A stretch of 64,000 bases of DNA from Paraspadella gotoi (GCA_051294375.1 CM119267.1:4974558-5038557), one strand, 5' to 3'; positions 33,430 through 43,689 are shown, numbered from the stretch's first letter. Notes: a model not told the origin generated them from the letters alone. A program made the numbers and translations.

Positions 33430-33605
33430 TTTAAAGATTAGGTTAAAAGTGGGGGTAAGTTGTTTGGTTAAGGATTAATCTCAGGGATTTGGTTAGGGAG
33501 TAAGGTTAAGATTAGGGGTTAGGATTAGGGGATAATATTATGGATTAATGTTAGGGATTAAGGATTAAGGATTACGTTTGAGTAAGGGATTAGGTTATAA
33601 ATTTT
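33430..33605 (+). repeat. Degenerate ttaggg/ttagg-like G-rich stretch
   Basis: Repeated variants such as gttagggattaagg, gattaggggttagga and aggattagggg. It resembles decayed telomere-type repeats (TTAGG in many arthropods, TTAGGG in other animals) but the period is irregular, so it may be only a simple G-rich minisatellite. Confidence 0.45.
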
Positions 33606-33844
33606 GAAAGAGATCAGGGTTTAATTTAGTATTAAGTTTAAGTTCAGTTATTGAAGAACAGAAATTGGGCGTTTACGGAAAATAGTGCTTTTTGTTGATC
33701 GTTCAAAACACTGCCAACGTCGATAACCCCTAGTTTCCTCGTCCCTCTTTCCCCCTAAAAGCCCACCCTTTACCCCTCTCTTTCTCCTCCCCCCCTTAAT
33801 ACGAAAGAGATAACCCCCCGGGGATTAGCAAGACGAGAAGTCTT

Positions 33845-33858
33845 TTCCCCGCGGGGAA
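33845..33858. repeat. 14-bp perfect palindrome ttccccgcggggaa
   Basis: Self-complementary. Another short palindromic ccccgggg is about 35 bp upstream. Confidence 0.6.
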
Positions 33859-33968
33859 GATCGAGTTTAGACGGCGGAATCATTTCGCTTCTTAGTCTCA
33901 AAAAGAAAAAAAACCTTGTAATCCTTTCGGATAAATTCGTTTGCCGCCGGTAAGTGTATGAGGAAGAA

Positions 33969-33991
33969 GAGAGAGAGAGAGAGGAGAATGA

Positions 33992-34037
<46 letters not shown>

Positions 34038-34039
34038 TG

Positions 34040-34071
<32 letters not shown>

Positions 34072-34072
34072 A
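33969..34072. repeat. (GA)n microsatellite
   Basis: Imperfect GA tract with interruptions tgta, tgag and aaag. Confidence 0.9.
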
Positions 34073-34074
34073 AG

Positions 34075-35640
34075 AGGTCATAAGGTAATAATAGCGCGGG
34101 AAAATGACGGCAAAGGCAATAGAAGAAGGTATCCCAGTCAAGAATTAGTTTGAAGGAAACAGTGCGGTGATTAGAAAAGTCACCGACCGAGCCCTTTTCA
34201 TTTTTACTCGATCTCTTACACATTCGTGCTCGTCTTTAGCCTCTCTCCTCTGCTCTCTGATCTCTGTTCTACTCTCATCTCTCTACTCGTCTCTCATTTG
34301 CTCAGAAAAAGCGAGGATCGATTCGGTTCTGTCACATGGTAGAGTTGTTAATTTCCCTCTCAACAGTTTCAAAAAGTTTGTTTTTTCTATTTTCGATAGA
34401 TCCAAGCTTACCATTTTGCTACTTATCCTTTCTCATATTCAAAATGAGTTTAGGTGAGGGTGGACTCGTCTAGTTTTGGCGCAAAAACAACTGTACGACG
34501 ACGACTAAACGATAATAAGTACATAGCGGAGGCCGAATATAAATTCAGTCGAGTTCAGCTATAAACGATTTTATAAACTTACAAACTAAAAATTCACTAT
34601 TAAGCAGCGTCAGAGGTAGCCAAATAATCAAAGCAGTAACGAATGACAACGTCCGGAAAATGAGCAGTGTAATCACTACTAGTGATATATTATGTTACGA
34701 AAATAACTATCTTTAATATGCGAGGAAATCCAGCTTCTCTATCTTTTCCGCACGTGCTCTTTTGGCTCTTTATTATCTGACATCGAAATGCATCCATTCT
34801 AGGCGATCGACACGAACATCTTAGGCTCTTTCTTTTGTTTATTCTTAAGTACAGAATTCCGAAGGCAGTGTACAGCTGATTCTGATTGGTGCCCGTGATT
34901 TCGATAGATTTCGATTTAAGATTCTAATCGAATTCTACCCACGTCGGCATCTTCAGATCTCAAAGTTGTCACTGGGTTTTTAGTTCTTTTCAGAGCATAG
35001 AAACTCTTTTATCAGATATTCTCGGAATCTTATTTTTTGTGTGATCGGCTGGTTTGGTGGACTTTTCTATGAAGAGAAGCATCTCTTTTTGGTTAATATT
35101 GGCTTCAGAAACAAGTAAGAAAGACACTTCTTAAAATTTATATATATTTGCTGAGTTTGTACTAAATGTTTTGTTATTCCTTGCCGCAGGACTTCTAACA
35201 ACTTAAGACTACACTTCTTCAGACTCACGTCAACATTTGTCAAATCCTGGGCTTCGTAGACAGTCGTCATTTCGGCCTTAGCCGACGTCGTCTACTGAGA
35301 CTTTGTCGTCAGCATCTCCAGGGCGTCTGGACCGGCGCCATCGTCTCTTCTGCGCCATTTTACCCGATTCCATCTGGTCTTCAATGTGCAGAATTAGCCT
35401 AGTCAGTTAGAATTCAAAGACGCCACTTCTCCGAACTTAGTTCAATACATATCATATTAAGTTTAAACTATGATCATCACAAAAATAACAAAAAAACTAA
35501 AAAAAAAAATAAATACCTAAAAAACTCTATTTCGTTCATGGAACACTCATTGCATATGAAATAATTAGAATATATCATGATGTTTCATACAAAACAATTT
35601 ATTTAGCCCAAATATCAACAAGCAACGGTTATTTTCTCTC
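34075..35640. other. Intergenic, no gene recognised
   Basis: Mixed composition. A minus-strand frame at 35,067-35,270 (MTTVYEAQDLTNVDVSLKK...) is of normal complexity but has no identifiable family or partner exon. Confidence 0.5.
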
Positions 35641-35665
35641 GGCCTCCGCTCTCTCTTTCAACGCA

Positions 35666-35784
<119 letters not shown>

Positions 35785-36035
35785 GACTCGGCTTTCCTTC
35801 ATAACCGGAGTCCGTTTTGCCGAACTGGATCGATGCCAGAACGATCTCCCTTTCCAGGCAGAAATAATGATCTCATTGGCCGAGACATAAAAGGCGAATC
35901 ACCGCGCCGGCGCGACGCTGAGGTACCGGCGCTTATATTTTGGTCGTCGTTGTCGTTGTCGTTGTCGTCGTCGTTGTCGTCGTTGTGTTCGACAATATCG
36001 AAAGATCGTTGTTTTGATTGCGTCGTCGGCCATTT

Positions 36036-36146
36036 TGAAATTGGAACAACCAATATAAAAATTATCCATTCATTTAATAAATAAGCCATCTTACCCCTGA
36101 ATTTGGACAGGCTTTGGTGGTTTAAGGCCTCCATCACTCTTACAAG
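36036..36146 (-). repeat. Dispersed repeat family D2, inverted copy
   Basis: Reverse complement of the 4,573-4,686 sequence, from cttgtaagagtgatggaggc (minus) to ggttgttccaatttc. Preceded by a gtcgtt triplet tract at 35,943-35,992. Confidence 0.8.
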
Positions 36147-36149
36147 ATT

Positions 36150-36955
36150 ATAATATTATTTATAGCCTTTATCATTATTAGTTATTTTTCGCCTCGTCAT
36201 CGTTGCCGGCTTTTATCTTTCGTCTCCGGGGTATTATTATCAAGTTTGTTGTTGTTGTTGTCTTCGTTGTTATTTTCACACTTTCCGTCGTTGTTCTTAT
36301 CATTGTCAAGGAAACGGAAAGGAATGCAGTCGTAGTAAAAAAAGTTATCTTTACTTTTACAGTTTTTCTCTCTTTTTTTTTTCTTTTTTTTTTGGCTTCG
36401 AATTCCTTGAAACTCAAAAGAGGAAAACGAATAAAGACCGGAAAAAAAAAATTGTTGCGATACTTTCTTACTTTTCTTTCCGTTTATTTTTTGTTTCGTT
36501 ATTTTCTATTCGATATTTTCCTGCTTTAATTTCTTTCCTTCTTTTTCCTTCTTTTTTTTTCTTACTTTTTTGGCTTTTAGGTCTTCGCCTACTTACGATG
36601 ATTTTTTTTAAATCACTTTTTACTGGTTAGTTTTTTTTCACGCATCAACGCATCGTTTTAAACTAGTTTACGATGTTGTATAAAATTTTCTACTCTGATC
36701 TTCTGTAACTTAAAAAAACCTTAAAGAAAAAGTAATAAAGCTTAAAATATTATTCGAAATAATATTAATATTAATTATGTAAATAATAATAAATAGTTCG
36801 CATCCTTGAACTTTTCCAAGACTCGTTTTTTTGTTTTTTTTTTTTTTTTGTTTTTTTTGTTGTTTTTTTGTTTTGTGCCACAAAAATCAACGAAAAATCG
36901 AAAATTTTGTTTTTTTCGCTCGAATTCGATTTTGGAATCGGATCAAAATCCAATT
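36150..36955. other. Intergenic, T-rich, no gene seen
   Basis: ttgttg triplets near 36,245, long T/C runs (36,360-36,570) and (T)nG repeats at 36,827-36,870. Confidence 0.6.
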
Positions 36956-36960
36956 GTGGC

Positions 36961-37235
36961 AGAGAGAAATAGAGAGAGAGAGAGAGAGAGGAGAGAGGAG
37001 AGAGAGAGAGAGAGAGATGAGGAGATCGAGAGAGAGAGAGGAGAGTGAGAGAAGTATTGTGTCTCCCAGGGGAGTTAGTCAGGAACAAGGTGAGAACTTA
37101 GAAGACAAGAGAGAGAGAGACAGAGAGAGAGAGAGAGTCTGAACTTTAGAGATGTAATTGAAATCTGAACCTCTATTTATCCTTCTCTCTCTCTCTATCT
37201 CTCTATCTCTCTCTCTCTCTCTCTCTTTCTCTCTG
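36961..37235. repeat. GA tracts followed by CT tract
   Basis: GA-rich at 36,968-37,052 and 37,107-37,137, then CT-rich at 37,181-37,235. The tracts are complementary across a 45-bp spacer. Confidence 0.85.
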
Positions 37236-37465
37236 CCAATTTGCTTTTTGAAAGTTCCGTCTCCCCTTATCATCTTTAATTCCTGAAATATGTATCTCTT
37301 GCGGAAAATACTAACTCCAATCTCCTAATCCCATACACACTCTCGTCCCTATTGTAAAAGAATGTGCCAGTGCCACCTCCTCCAAAAACCGGAAATGCCA
37401 TCTTCTCGTGCTTAAACCCAGAGACGTCGAAGACCTTTCACTCACTCACTCTCGCCCGCGAGAGT

Positions 37466-37584
<119 letters not shown>

Positions 37585-37817
37585 CTCGCGCGGGACATTT
37601 TTATTAGAGAAGACGGGATAGGAGGCATTCGAGGGTTAGTTTTAGAGGGTTAAGGAGGGGGAGTGGGGCAGAGATAGAGAGGGACGGGGAGTGGGGGGGG
37701 GATGATGACTCGGGAGCGTAAAGCGGATGACCCTGGCGGCCGGAAGACGAAACTAATTCCCACGGCCTCTGACTCTTAAGCGATGAAAATAAAAGGGGAT
37801 CAGGCGTCGTACGTGGA

Positions 37818-37842
37818 NNNNNNNNNNNNNNNNNNNNNNNNN
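37818..37842. other. Assembly gap (25 N)
   Basis: Exactly 25 N, followed by a CT tract (37,843-37,890). Confidence 0.99.
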
Positions 37843-38181
37843 TCTCTCTCTCTCGCTCTCGCTCTCTCTCTCTAACTCTCTCTCGCTCTCTCGATACGTC
37901 TCTGTCTCCGTCTTTTTCCCCGGAGCAAATAACCAAAGCCTTTTTCCCTTCGCACCTTTTTTCAGCTCCAGACGGGAAAGAGTGTCACCCAAAGATTGAC
38001 CCCTCACTACAGGGTGAACCAAATTTTTTTCATTTTCTTTTCTTATCTTGGAAACCGTGGTTCGGATATTAATATATTTAGGCTTCAGTTGCTTTTAGTT
38101 TCAAGTTGTGTTGTACAACGATGTTCGAAATTATGAAATAAATTTAACACTGTACTTAGGTATCTTGGTAAGAGAGATAGA

Positions 38182-38188
38182 AAGAGAC

Positions 38189-38236
<48 letters not shown>
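38182..38236. repeat. (GA)n microsatellite
   Basis: GA run of about 47 bp with a short leader. Confidence 0.9.
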
Positions 38237-38238
<2 letters not shown>

Positions 38239-38239
38239 A

Positions 38240-38860
38240 GACGGAAGCAAGTAAGCGGGATAGCAGCACCGCGACTGCAGCAGCGGCAGCGGTGGGAGAT
38301 ATCGAAGAAAAGTTAGGGTGAGACTGAGAGAACAGGTCAAAGATTCACTCACCATGGAGAGAGGGAGACAGAGACGATAGAGAGCGAGAAGCGCAAGAGC
38401 GAGAGGGAGACGTTTTTGTTCTTGAGAATGTAAAAACGGATGAAACACAGGAAGCTGAAAAAAATTAAAACAGTAAAATAAAAAAAATTAATGGTGAAGT
38501 CAAGAAATGTGAAACAATGAAGATAGTCGGTAACTGTTCAACGATATTAAAAACATTCACAATCAAGAGAGGCCTAGTGAAGAGGAAAACGAAACAAAAT
38601 ATCTTTTAGAAAAAAAAATTAATTTGAAAAATCTGAAACAGCGGTAAAACCCGATTAGGAAAAATCGCGCGACAAAATCTTCAGAAATGAAAAGAAAAAT
38701 GAGGACAAAGGAAAAAGATGAGAAAAAAAGAAAAGAGAAAAGAATAAGGAATAGGAAAAAAAGAAAAGGAAAAAAAAGGAAAGAAGAAAAGACTTAATCT
38801 GTTTTAGATGAAATCTTCGTCTCATCGCTAAGATGCGTCGCTCGCAAAGTCGTTAATCGT
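38240..38860. other. Intergenic, A-rich, nothing recognised
   Basis: A/G-rich from about 38,450. No gene. Confidence 0.55.
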
Positions 38861-38862
<2 letters not shown>

Positions 38863-38897
<35 letters not shown>

Positions 38898-39108
38898 NNN
38901 NNNNNNNNNNNNNNNNNNNNNNNNNNNNNNNNNNNNNNNNNNNNNNNNNNNNNNNNNNNNNNNNNNNNNNNNNNNNNNNNNNNNNNNNNNNNNNNNNNNN
39001 NNNNNNNNNNNNNNNNNNNNNNNNNNNNNNNNNNNNNNNNNNNNNNNNNNNNNNNNNNNNNNNNNNNNNNNNNNNNNNNNNNNNNNNNNNNNNNNNNNNN
39101 NNNNNNNN

Positions 39109-39137
<29 letters not shown>
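38863..39137. repeat. (CT)n microsatellite spanning a 211-N gap
   Basis: CT repeat on both sides (to 38,897 and from 39,109) of a 211-N run, the only gap not of 25 N. Same phase and strand on both sides, so this gap probably represents unresolved length of one microsatellite. Confidence 0.9.
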
Positions 39138-39144
<7 letters not shown>

Positions 39145-39268
39145 TTCTTTTAATTTCTCCTAGATTCAATTGCGGTTTTCAACACTTGATAACCTTCATT
39201 CGTCTATACTATAGCTTTAATACTATATTTAATACTATATTTAATACTATAGCTTTAATTCTTTCTTG

Positions 39269-39326
39269 CTATGAGCTTAGATGGTAGAGCGCTCGCTTAG
39301 CTCAGGATCGATACCCGAATTCTCTA
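39269..39326 (+). pseudogene. tRNA-Ala-like pseudogene (truncated)
   Basis: Contains gcttagatggtagagcgctcgcttagc, the D-arm/anticodon 5' half typical of tRNA-Ala(AGC), then jumps to aggatcgatacccg, a T-arm. The 3' anticodon stem and variable loop are deleted and neither acceptor strand pairs. A relic rather than a functional gene, 115 bp upstream of the tRNA-Asp. Confidence 0.65.
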
Positions 39327-39441
39327 TCGAGAGAATTCCCCTTTTATAAAATCCTTCTTAAAACATAATCTCGCTTCCCTTTTAATCTTTGGGTGTAAAA
39401 TTTATAAACTTACGTTCTTTCGTCAACTACTTTTTACGTCA

Positions 39442-39513
39442 TCCTCGGTAGTATAGTGGTGAGTATCTTCGCCTGTCACGCGAGAGACCGGGGTTCGATT
39501 CCCCGCCGGGGAG
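39442..39513 (+). tRNA. tRNA-Asp (GTC)
   Basis: This 72-nt sequence folds as a canonical cloverleaf. The acceptor strand tcctcgg pairs with ccgggga (one T-G wobble), followed by discriminator g. The D-arm is gtatagtggtgagtat, the anticodon arm ttcgc-ctGTCac-gcgag, and the T-arm ccggg-gttcgat-tcccc (cgggg/ccccg pairing). Anticodon GTC reads aspartate codons GAY. Internal pol III A-box (tagtatagtgg) and B-box (ggttcgattcc) are intact. No CCA is encoded, as in eukaryotes. A tttt terminator follows at 39,533-39,536. It lies between the tRNA-Ala relic and the secreted-protein gene. Confidence 0.95.
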
Positions 39514-39532
39514 TACGTAGTGCGTAAAATCG

Positions 39533-39536
39533 TTTT
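39533..39536 (+). terminator. Pol III T-run terminator of tRNA-Asp
   Basis: First tttt after the tRNA, 20 bp downstream of its 3' end, the usual distance for RNA polymerase III termination. Confidence 0.6.
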
Positions 39537-39643
39537 ACTATTTTACAAAAAGGAAATGAGTCATAACCACGAGTGATAAATATGAACTTTAGGACTTGTG
39601 GAGTGACAAGAAAAATATAAGAGAAAGACAAAAGTTGTTTAAA

Positions 39644-39706
39644 TTGAGGCGACCATCAGGAGAGAGGAAGTGTTTAGAGAGAGAGACCGGTGGTAAGTCG
39701 CCTCAA
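39644..39706. promoter_or_regulatory. Perfect 10-bp inverted repeat upstream of the secreted-protein gene
   Basis: ttgaggcgac at 39,644-39,653 pairs exactly with gtcgcctcaa at 39,697-39,706 across 43 nt. The right arm overlaps a strong splice-donor match (g|gtaagt at 39,693), and an acceptor-like attgtag ends at 39,830, so a non-coding 5' exon ending at 39,692 is conceivable. The role is unknown. Confidence 0.35.
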
Positions 39707-39896
39707 AACAAATAAATGGTTGTTTGACTTTTTCCCGTCGTTCCTAAATATTTTATGATTTAACAATGAGTTTTATTTACTTTGAGAAAAATTTTTCGAA
39801 CACCGCTCAGAAAAAAAATCAATATTGTAGAGACGATTGACTTCTTACTCAGTAGAAGTCAAAGTAGAAGTCAAAGCAAAGTCAATTATATCCAAA

Positions 39897-42022
39897 ATGA
39901 AATTGTTTTTCGGAGCCCTGGCTCTTTGCTTGGCACTGACCGTGCAAGCAGTTGAACTTGAAGAAGGTAGGTCACTAAGCAATATCGGCTGTAAACAAGT
40001 TTATAAAATTTTCATAATTTTTCGTACTTCACGTTTAATTTTATAATTTCCTTCGATAAATTAAAAAATTAAATTTAACTAAATTTTATTTTTTTAATTT
40101 TAATTAAAAATGAGAATTATCTTTTATCGTTTTCATCGTATCCATTTATCCAATAACAAAAGCAGACAAAATAATCTTTTAAACTGCATCCGAACGACCT
40201 TTAGAGTTGGACCGAGTCGCTCGCGACGAGCTGGGGGATCGGCGCGACCGCCTCCGCGATTGCTTCGGCATCCAGCAGTGGGTGTGGCTCACGAAGGTCG
40301 ACGACGCCGGCTTCGACGCTTGCGTCCACGACGTTCTTGGCGCACCCCAAGACAAGGTCCGGAAATACCGTAAATGCGTGGGGATTCGCAAGGGTTGGTA
40401 CAAGGGCAAGACCGGGACGTTGAGGACCAGCGGAGACAACTTCTTTTCCTGCATGGTCAAATCGGAGGCCTTCTGCCCACCGTCGAGGAGAGAGGGTGAG
40501 GCAAACGCTCTTTGATAATTGGATGTTTTGAGTTGCGTCGCGAGAACTCGCGGAGCAACTCTCTTAGTCACTTTTTGGTCGGTCGGTCGGTATGTCTGTC
40601 CGTCGGTCTGTCCCACTTATGTTAAAAATGCATATAATTCGCCTATAGTTTGTTGCTCATTTGTTAAAACCTAAAATCTAAGGGACTGCTAGCGCCGCCT
40701 TCAGGAAATCTTAAAACTATAAGGAATAAAAGACTCGACGCAGTGCATGTCATAAATATAAGGGCTAAGAAAGTTTTTTACTCATGTCATGTTATGTCAT
40801 GTTATATCATGTGATCAAATGCAAATGCACGCGAAAATAAAGTCACTGCGGTGCAACACATTGGCATCACCCTTCTTGTTTTATAAATATGATTTTTTTG
40901 CATTATTCAAAATTCGATTATTATTACTTGACCACTCCTAATGTTTCTCAATTCTCGATCTCTCATCTTTCTTCCTTGTTTTAACTTTTATTTCTCTTTG
41001 ACTTCTTTTCTTTACTCATCTTTCTCTTCTTTTGACTTTCCTTCTCTCTTTCACATCTTTCTTTTCTTTCTCTCTTTCTTTTCCGCTCACTACCTTCCCT
41101 TGTTTCATTTTTTTCCCTACTTCTTCCCTTTCTTTTAATCTCCTTTCCTTCTTTTTTCCTGACTTTTTTCTTTTCTTTTTTCTTTTTCTTTTCCCTTCTT
41201 CCCTTTCTTTTCCTTTTCACTCTTCCCTCTTTCCTCATTTTTTCCCCCTTTTTTGCCCACCTCTTCCCTTTCTTTTCTTTTTTCACCCTTCCTCCCTTTC
41301 CTTCTTTTCCCCCCTCCTCTTCCCTTTCTTTTCTTTTTTCACTCTTCCTCCATTTCCTCCTCCTCCCTTCAGTCCTCGACATGGACGAAGAGATAGAAGA
41401 AGAAAAGCGCGGCCTCTTGGAACCGGATCAGATCTTCGCCATCGAGGATTGTCTCGGCAACAAACGCAACAAATTCCTCACCAAAGTGAAGAGCAAAGCG
41501 GAATTCGCGAATTGCATCAAAAAAGTCTGCAAAAATGGAATGACTCACAAGCGAGGGGGTTTTGATGACGCGGCCATTGATCAGGTGGGGGTGGTGCTAA
41601 TGATGATGCTGACAATACTGATGAGGCCGGATTACACTATGATTATCCAGCCATTTATTACAGCAAATTTGGAATACATGTGCTAATAAAATATTTAATG
41701 CGTAGTGATAGGCGACGGATTATTTTGTGGTCAAAACCTCCGTGAGACATGAACTGGTTCATTGGATTTGAACGTCATTTCTAATTTGTAATGCGACTAA
41801 ACAATCCAAAACTAATCCAATTCATTTTATTGGAAACAAATTGAATGAATTTCCATTGCCTCTCATTCCTATCAGGTGGCCAATTGCTGCAGTCTGAGCG
41901 TGAGCATGGGTCCGGGTCCCGCATGCGATTATCACGATTTCTTCAACAAGGTCAAGATGCTTTTTATGAACAATCGCGGGAAACTGGGATGGTGCATGAG
42001 GAGCACGGGGAGAAAATGCTGA
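39897..42022 (+). CDS. Secreted two-domain cysteine-rich protein, 4 exons, family unrecognised
   Basis: Exons 39,897-39,966, 40,205-40,495, 41,373-41,584 and 41,876-42,022 join in frame to 239 residues. Every intron is GT-AG (phases 1, 1, 0) and the junction codons are completed correctly. The start has context ccaaaATGa; no upstream in-frame ATG occurs. Residues 1-18 (MKLFFGALALCLALTVQA) are a signal peptide, so the product is secreted, with 13 cysteines in the mature part. Two domains are homologous: Cys43-Cys114 (exon 2) and Cys147-Cys239 (exons 3-4). Both show DC[FL]G-x6-LTKV-x4/5-F-x2-C[VI] (42-64 and 146-169) and end with CM-x6-C (106-114 and 231-239). Acidic segments ending in basic residues precede each domain (DRRDRLR at 35-41; EEEKR at 129-133), and RR lies at 118-119, suggesting processing. 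A single aataaa lies at 42,126. No known family was recognised; an immune, carrier or venom-type secreted role cannot be told apart. Confidence 0.85.
39967..40204 (+). other. Intron 1 of the secreted-protein gene (phase 1)
   Basis: 238 bp, donor gaag|gtaggt, acceptor cgacctttag|agttgg. AT-rich, no repeat. Confidence 0.85.
40566..40880 (-). repeat. Dispersed repeat family D1, copy c (inside intron 2)
   Basis: Reverse complement of 2,903-3,247 with scattered substitutions. The GGTC-type tetranucleotide end lies only about 70 bp after the exon 2 donor. Confidence 0.85.
40955..41372 (+). repeat. Polypyrimidine minisatellite running into the exon 3 acceptor
   Basis: Over 400 bp almost purely C/T. 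Its last part repeats a ~62-bp unit (ctcttccctttcttttcttt, then ttcac, then cttcctcc-rich), and the final unit supplies the branch/polypyrimidine region and the AG of exon 3. Confidence 0.8.
41585..41875 (+). other. Intron 3 of the secreted-protein gene (phase 0)
   Basis: 291 bp, donor atcag|gtgggg, acceptor cctatcag|gtggcc. It splits the second cysteine domain, whereas the first domain has no intron. Confidence 0.85.
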
Positions 42023-42125
42023 AGTGGGGGTTCAGTTTACAATTTGGAAAGAAACGATTACAATATGTAGTTGTGCATCAGCTTAATGTTTTAATTTCGC
42101 GCCACTAAAGATATCGCGAGGGTCA

Positions 42126-42131
42126 AATAAA
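42126..42131 (+). terminator. Polyadenylation signal aataaa
   Basis: First canonical hexamer after the stop codon, 104 bp downstream of it. The duplicated downstream block begins at about the same place. Confidence 0.5.
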
Positions 42132-42177
42132 TTTTCTCATAACTTGGTTTCTTTTCTTGGATCTACTATAGACTAAG

Positions 42178-42287
<110 letters not shown>

Positions 42288-42763
42288 AAAATTTAATCGA
42301 ATAACCCGAATCAATTCAAATCCGAAGCATTCGAGTGCATTCCAACATCGAGAAAATAAAAACTTGACACAAAGAAATTTTTCGCTGAAAATTCCGAGTT
42401 TGTTTTAATCTTGGGGGGTTCCTTCCTTCTTCCGCGGAGGGGCTCTCAGGGGGGTTGGGGAGGGTACAGGGGCGGAGTGGGGGGTGGAGTTGGGGGTAGG
42501 GGGGCGTTGTTAAGGGGTAGGGGGCGAGGGATATTTTGATTTCCGGTTTTTTTTTCGGAAACTCAAGAGTTGAACCTTTTCTTTTTTTTTTTGCCATTTC
42601 TTCTTTTCTGTTCCGGTGATGACGACGAGGCATTGAAAGTGAAATGGGGTGTTGACTGTTGAGGATTTGGGGTGTTGAGGATAACAATTTTAAATATTGG
42701 GGTTTTAAGGATTAATTTTTTTAATACCCAACTCGTTGGGATGAAGACAATTTTTTTTCCGTT

Positions 42764-42815
42764 GTTTGTGGCTAAGCGTTTGTCTTTTGAAATGCGAAAC
42801 CTCAGGTTCGATGAG
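42764..42815 (+). pseudogene. tRNA-like relic (A- and B-box remnants)
   Basis: ttgtggctaagcg resembles an A-box/D-arm and cctcaggttcgatgag a B-box/T-arm, 27 bp apart, but acceptor stems are absent. Repeated at about 63,431-63,483. Could be chance or the head of an old SINE. Confidence 0.3.
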
Positions 42816-43581
42816 AAAAGTTAAAACTTCATATACAGATAAAGGATAGAAATTGTCTGCTTTTCAGCGTCTGTTAAGGTTTCGCGTTATAGTTATCACA
42901 AGAATGCTACATATTGAACAAACGTAATGTGCATATGTGACATTTCGCAAGGATCGTTCGTGTAACCATAGATATACAGTAGTTACGTTACGTGGAAAGA
43001 GCGTCAAGGAAACGACAAAGAAGCCACAACGAAAGCGATAAGACGCCACGAAAAAGACTCTCAAAAGCCCTCAACCAAAAAAGAGAGAGAGAGAGAGACG
43101 AGCGATTTTTCTTTTCCCGCCATAAAATTTTTGGGAGGAGACGAAAAGTGGCGCTGAGGGAGGTGGCGCTCGCAACGCCGTTACGCGGCGTTGTCGTCGA
43201 GGGAAAGGGCGGCGTCTTTTTTGCAGTCCTTATTTTTTGTAGATTTTTTTTTAAAAGGGATCGAGTGGTAAAACTCATCAAGTCATCAACGTTTAAATTT
43301 TCATTTCGATAAGAATACATTTTTCTAACTAATTTTCCTAGAGCTTAGCTTAGTGAAACTTACACAAAGTTAAACAAACAAGTCGTTTTACTATTTCGTT
43401 TATCTACAAACCCATTTTAATTACGCAATCGGCGCGACCAACTTAAGTTGTAAAGCACACACGACATAAATTAACTCTTGAAACATCAACGGAATATTTT
43501 CCTTCTTATCTTGTTTTCACAGCCAATTTAGCGAAGCATAAAACTGCGGTTTCCATGGCGCCGACCGTTGAGTTTATGGGA

Positions 43582-43689
43582 AGTTTCGATTCCATGCAGA
43601 CATCCGGTTCCGAGCCGACTTCCAGTTTGATACCGACTTCCGGTTCCACACCAACATCCGGTTGCGAGTCGACTTCTAGTATACCGCCT
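43582..43689. repeat. 18-bp degenerate minisatellite (acatccggttccgagccg)
   Basis: Six 18-bp units alternate acatccggtt and acttccggtt types. Because 18 is a multiple of 3, the minus strand preserves a six-residue period (DVGVEP, EVGIKL, EVGSEP) in an open frame at 43,506-43,703. No splice or family support for coding. Confidence 0.7.

Larger units (their letters stand above)
40496..41372 (+). other. Intron 2 of the secreted-protein gene (phase 1)
   Basis: 877 bp, donor gagg|gtgagg, acceptor cccttcag|tcctcg. It carries dispersed repeat D1 copy c near its 5' end and a long polypyrimidine minisatellite over its 3' half. Exon 2, between two phase-1 introns, is a symmetric 291-nt exon. Confidence 0.85.

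Noticed and set aside
37604-39169. Frames that contain X residues near 37.8 kb and 38.9 kb
   Set aside because: They cross N gaps and consist of GA/CT repeat translation.
39837-39896. Upstream extension of the secreted protein to 39,837
   Set aside because: The extension starts with a non-ATG codon and would place charged residues before an otherwise perfect signal peptide at 39,897.
40207-40616. Minus-strand frame opposite exon 2 (40,179-40,616)
   Set aside because: Antisense shadow of a GC-rich coding exon whose plus-strand frame has matching splice junctions and conserved cysteine spacing.
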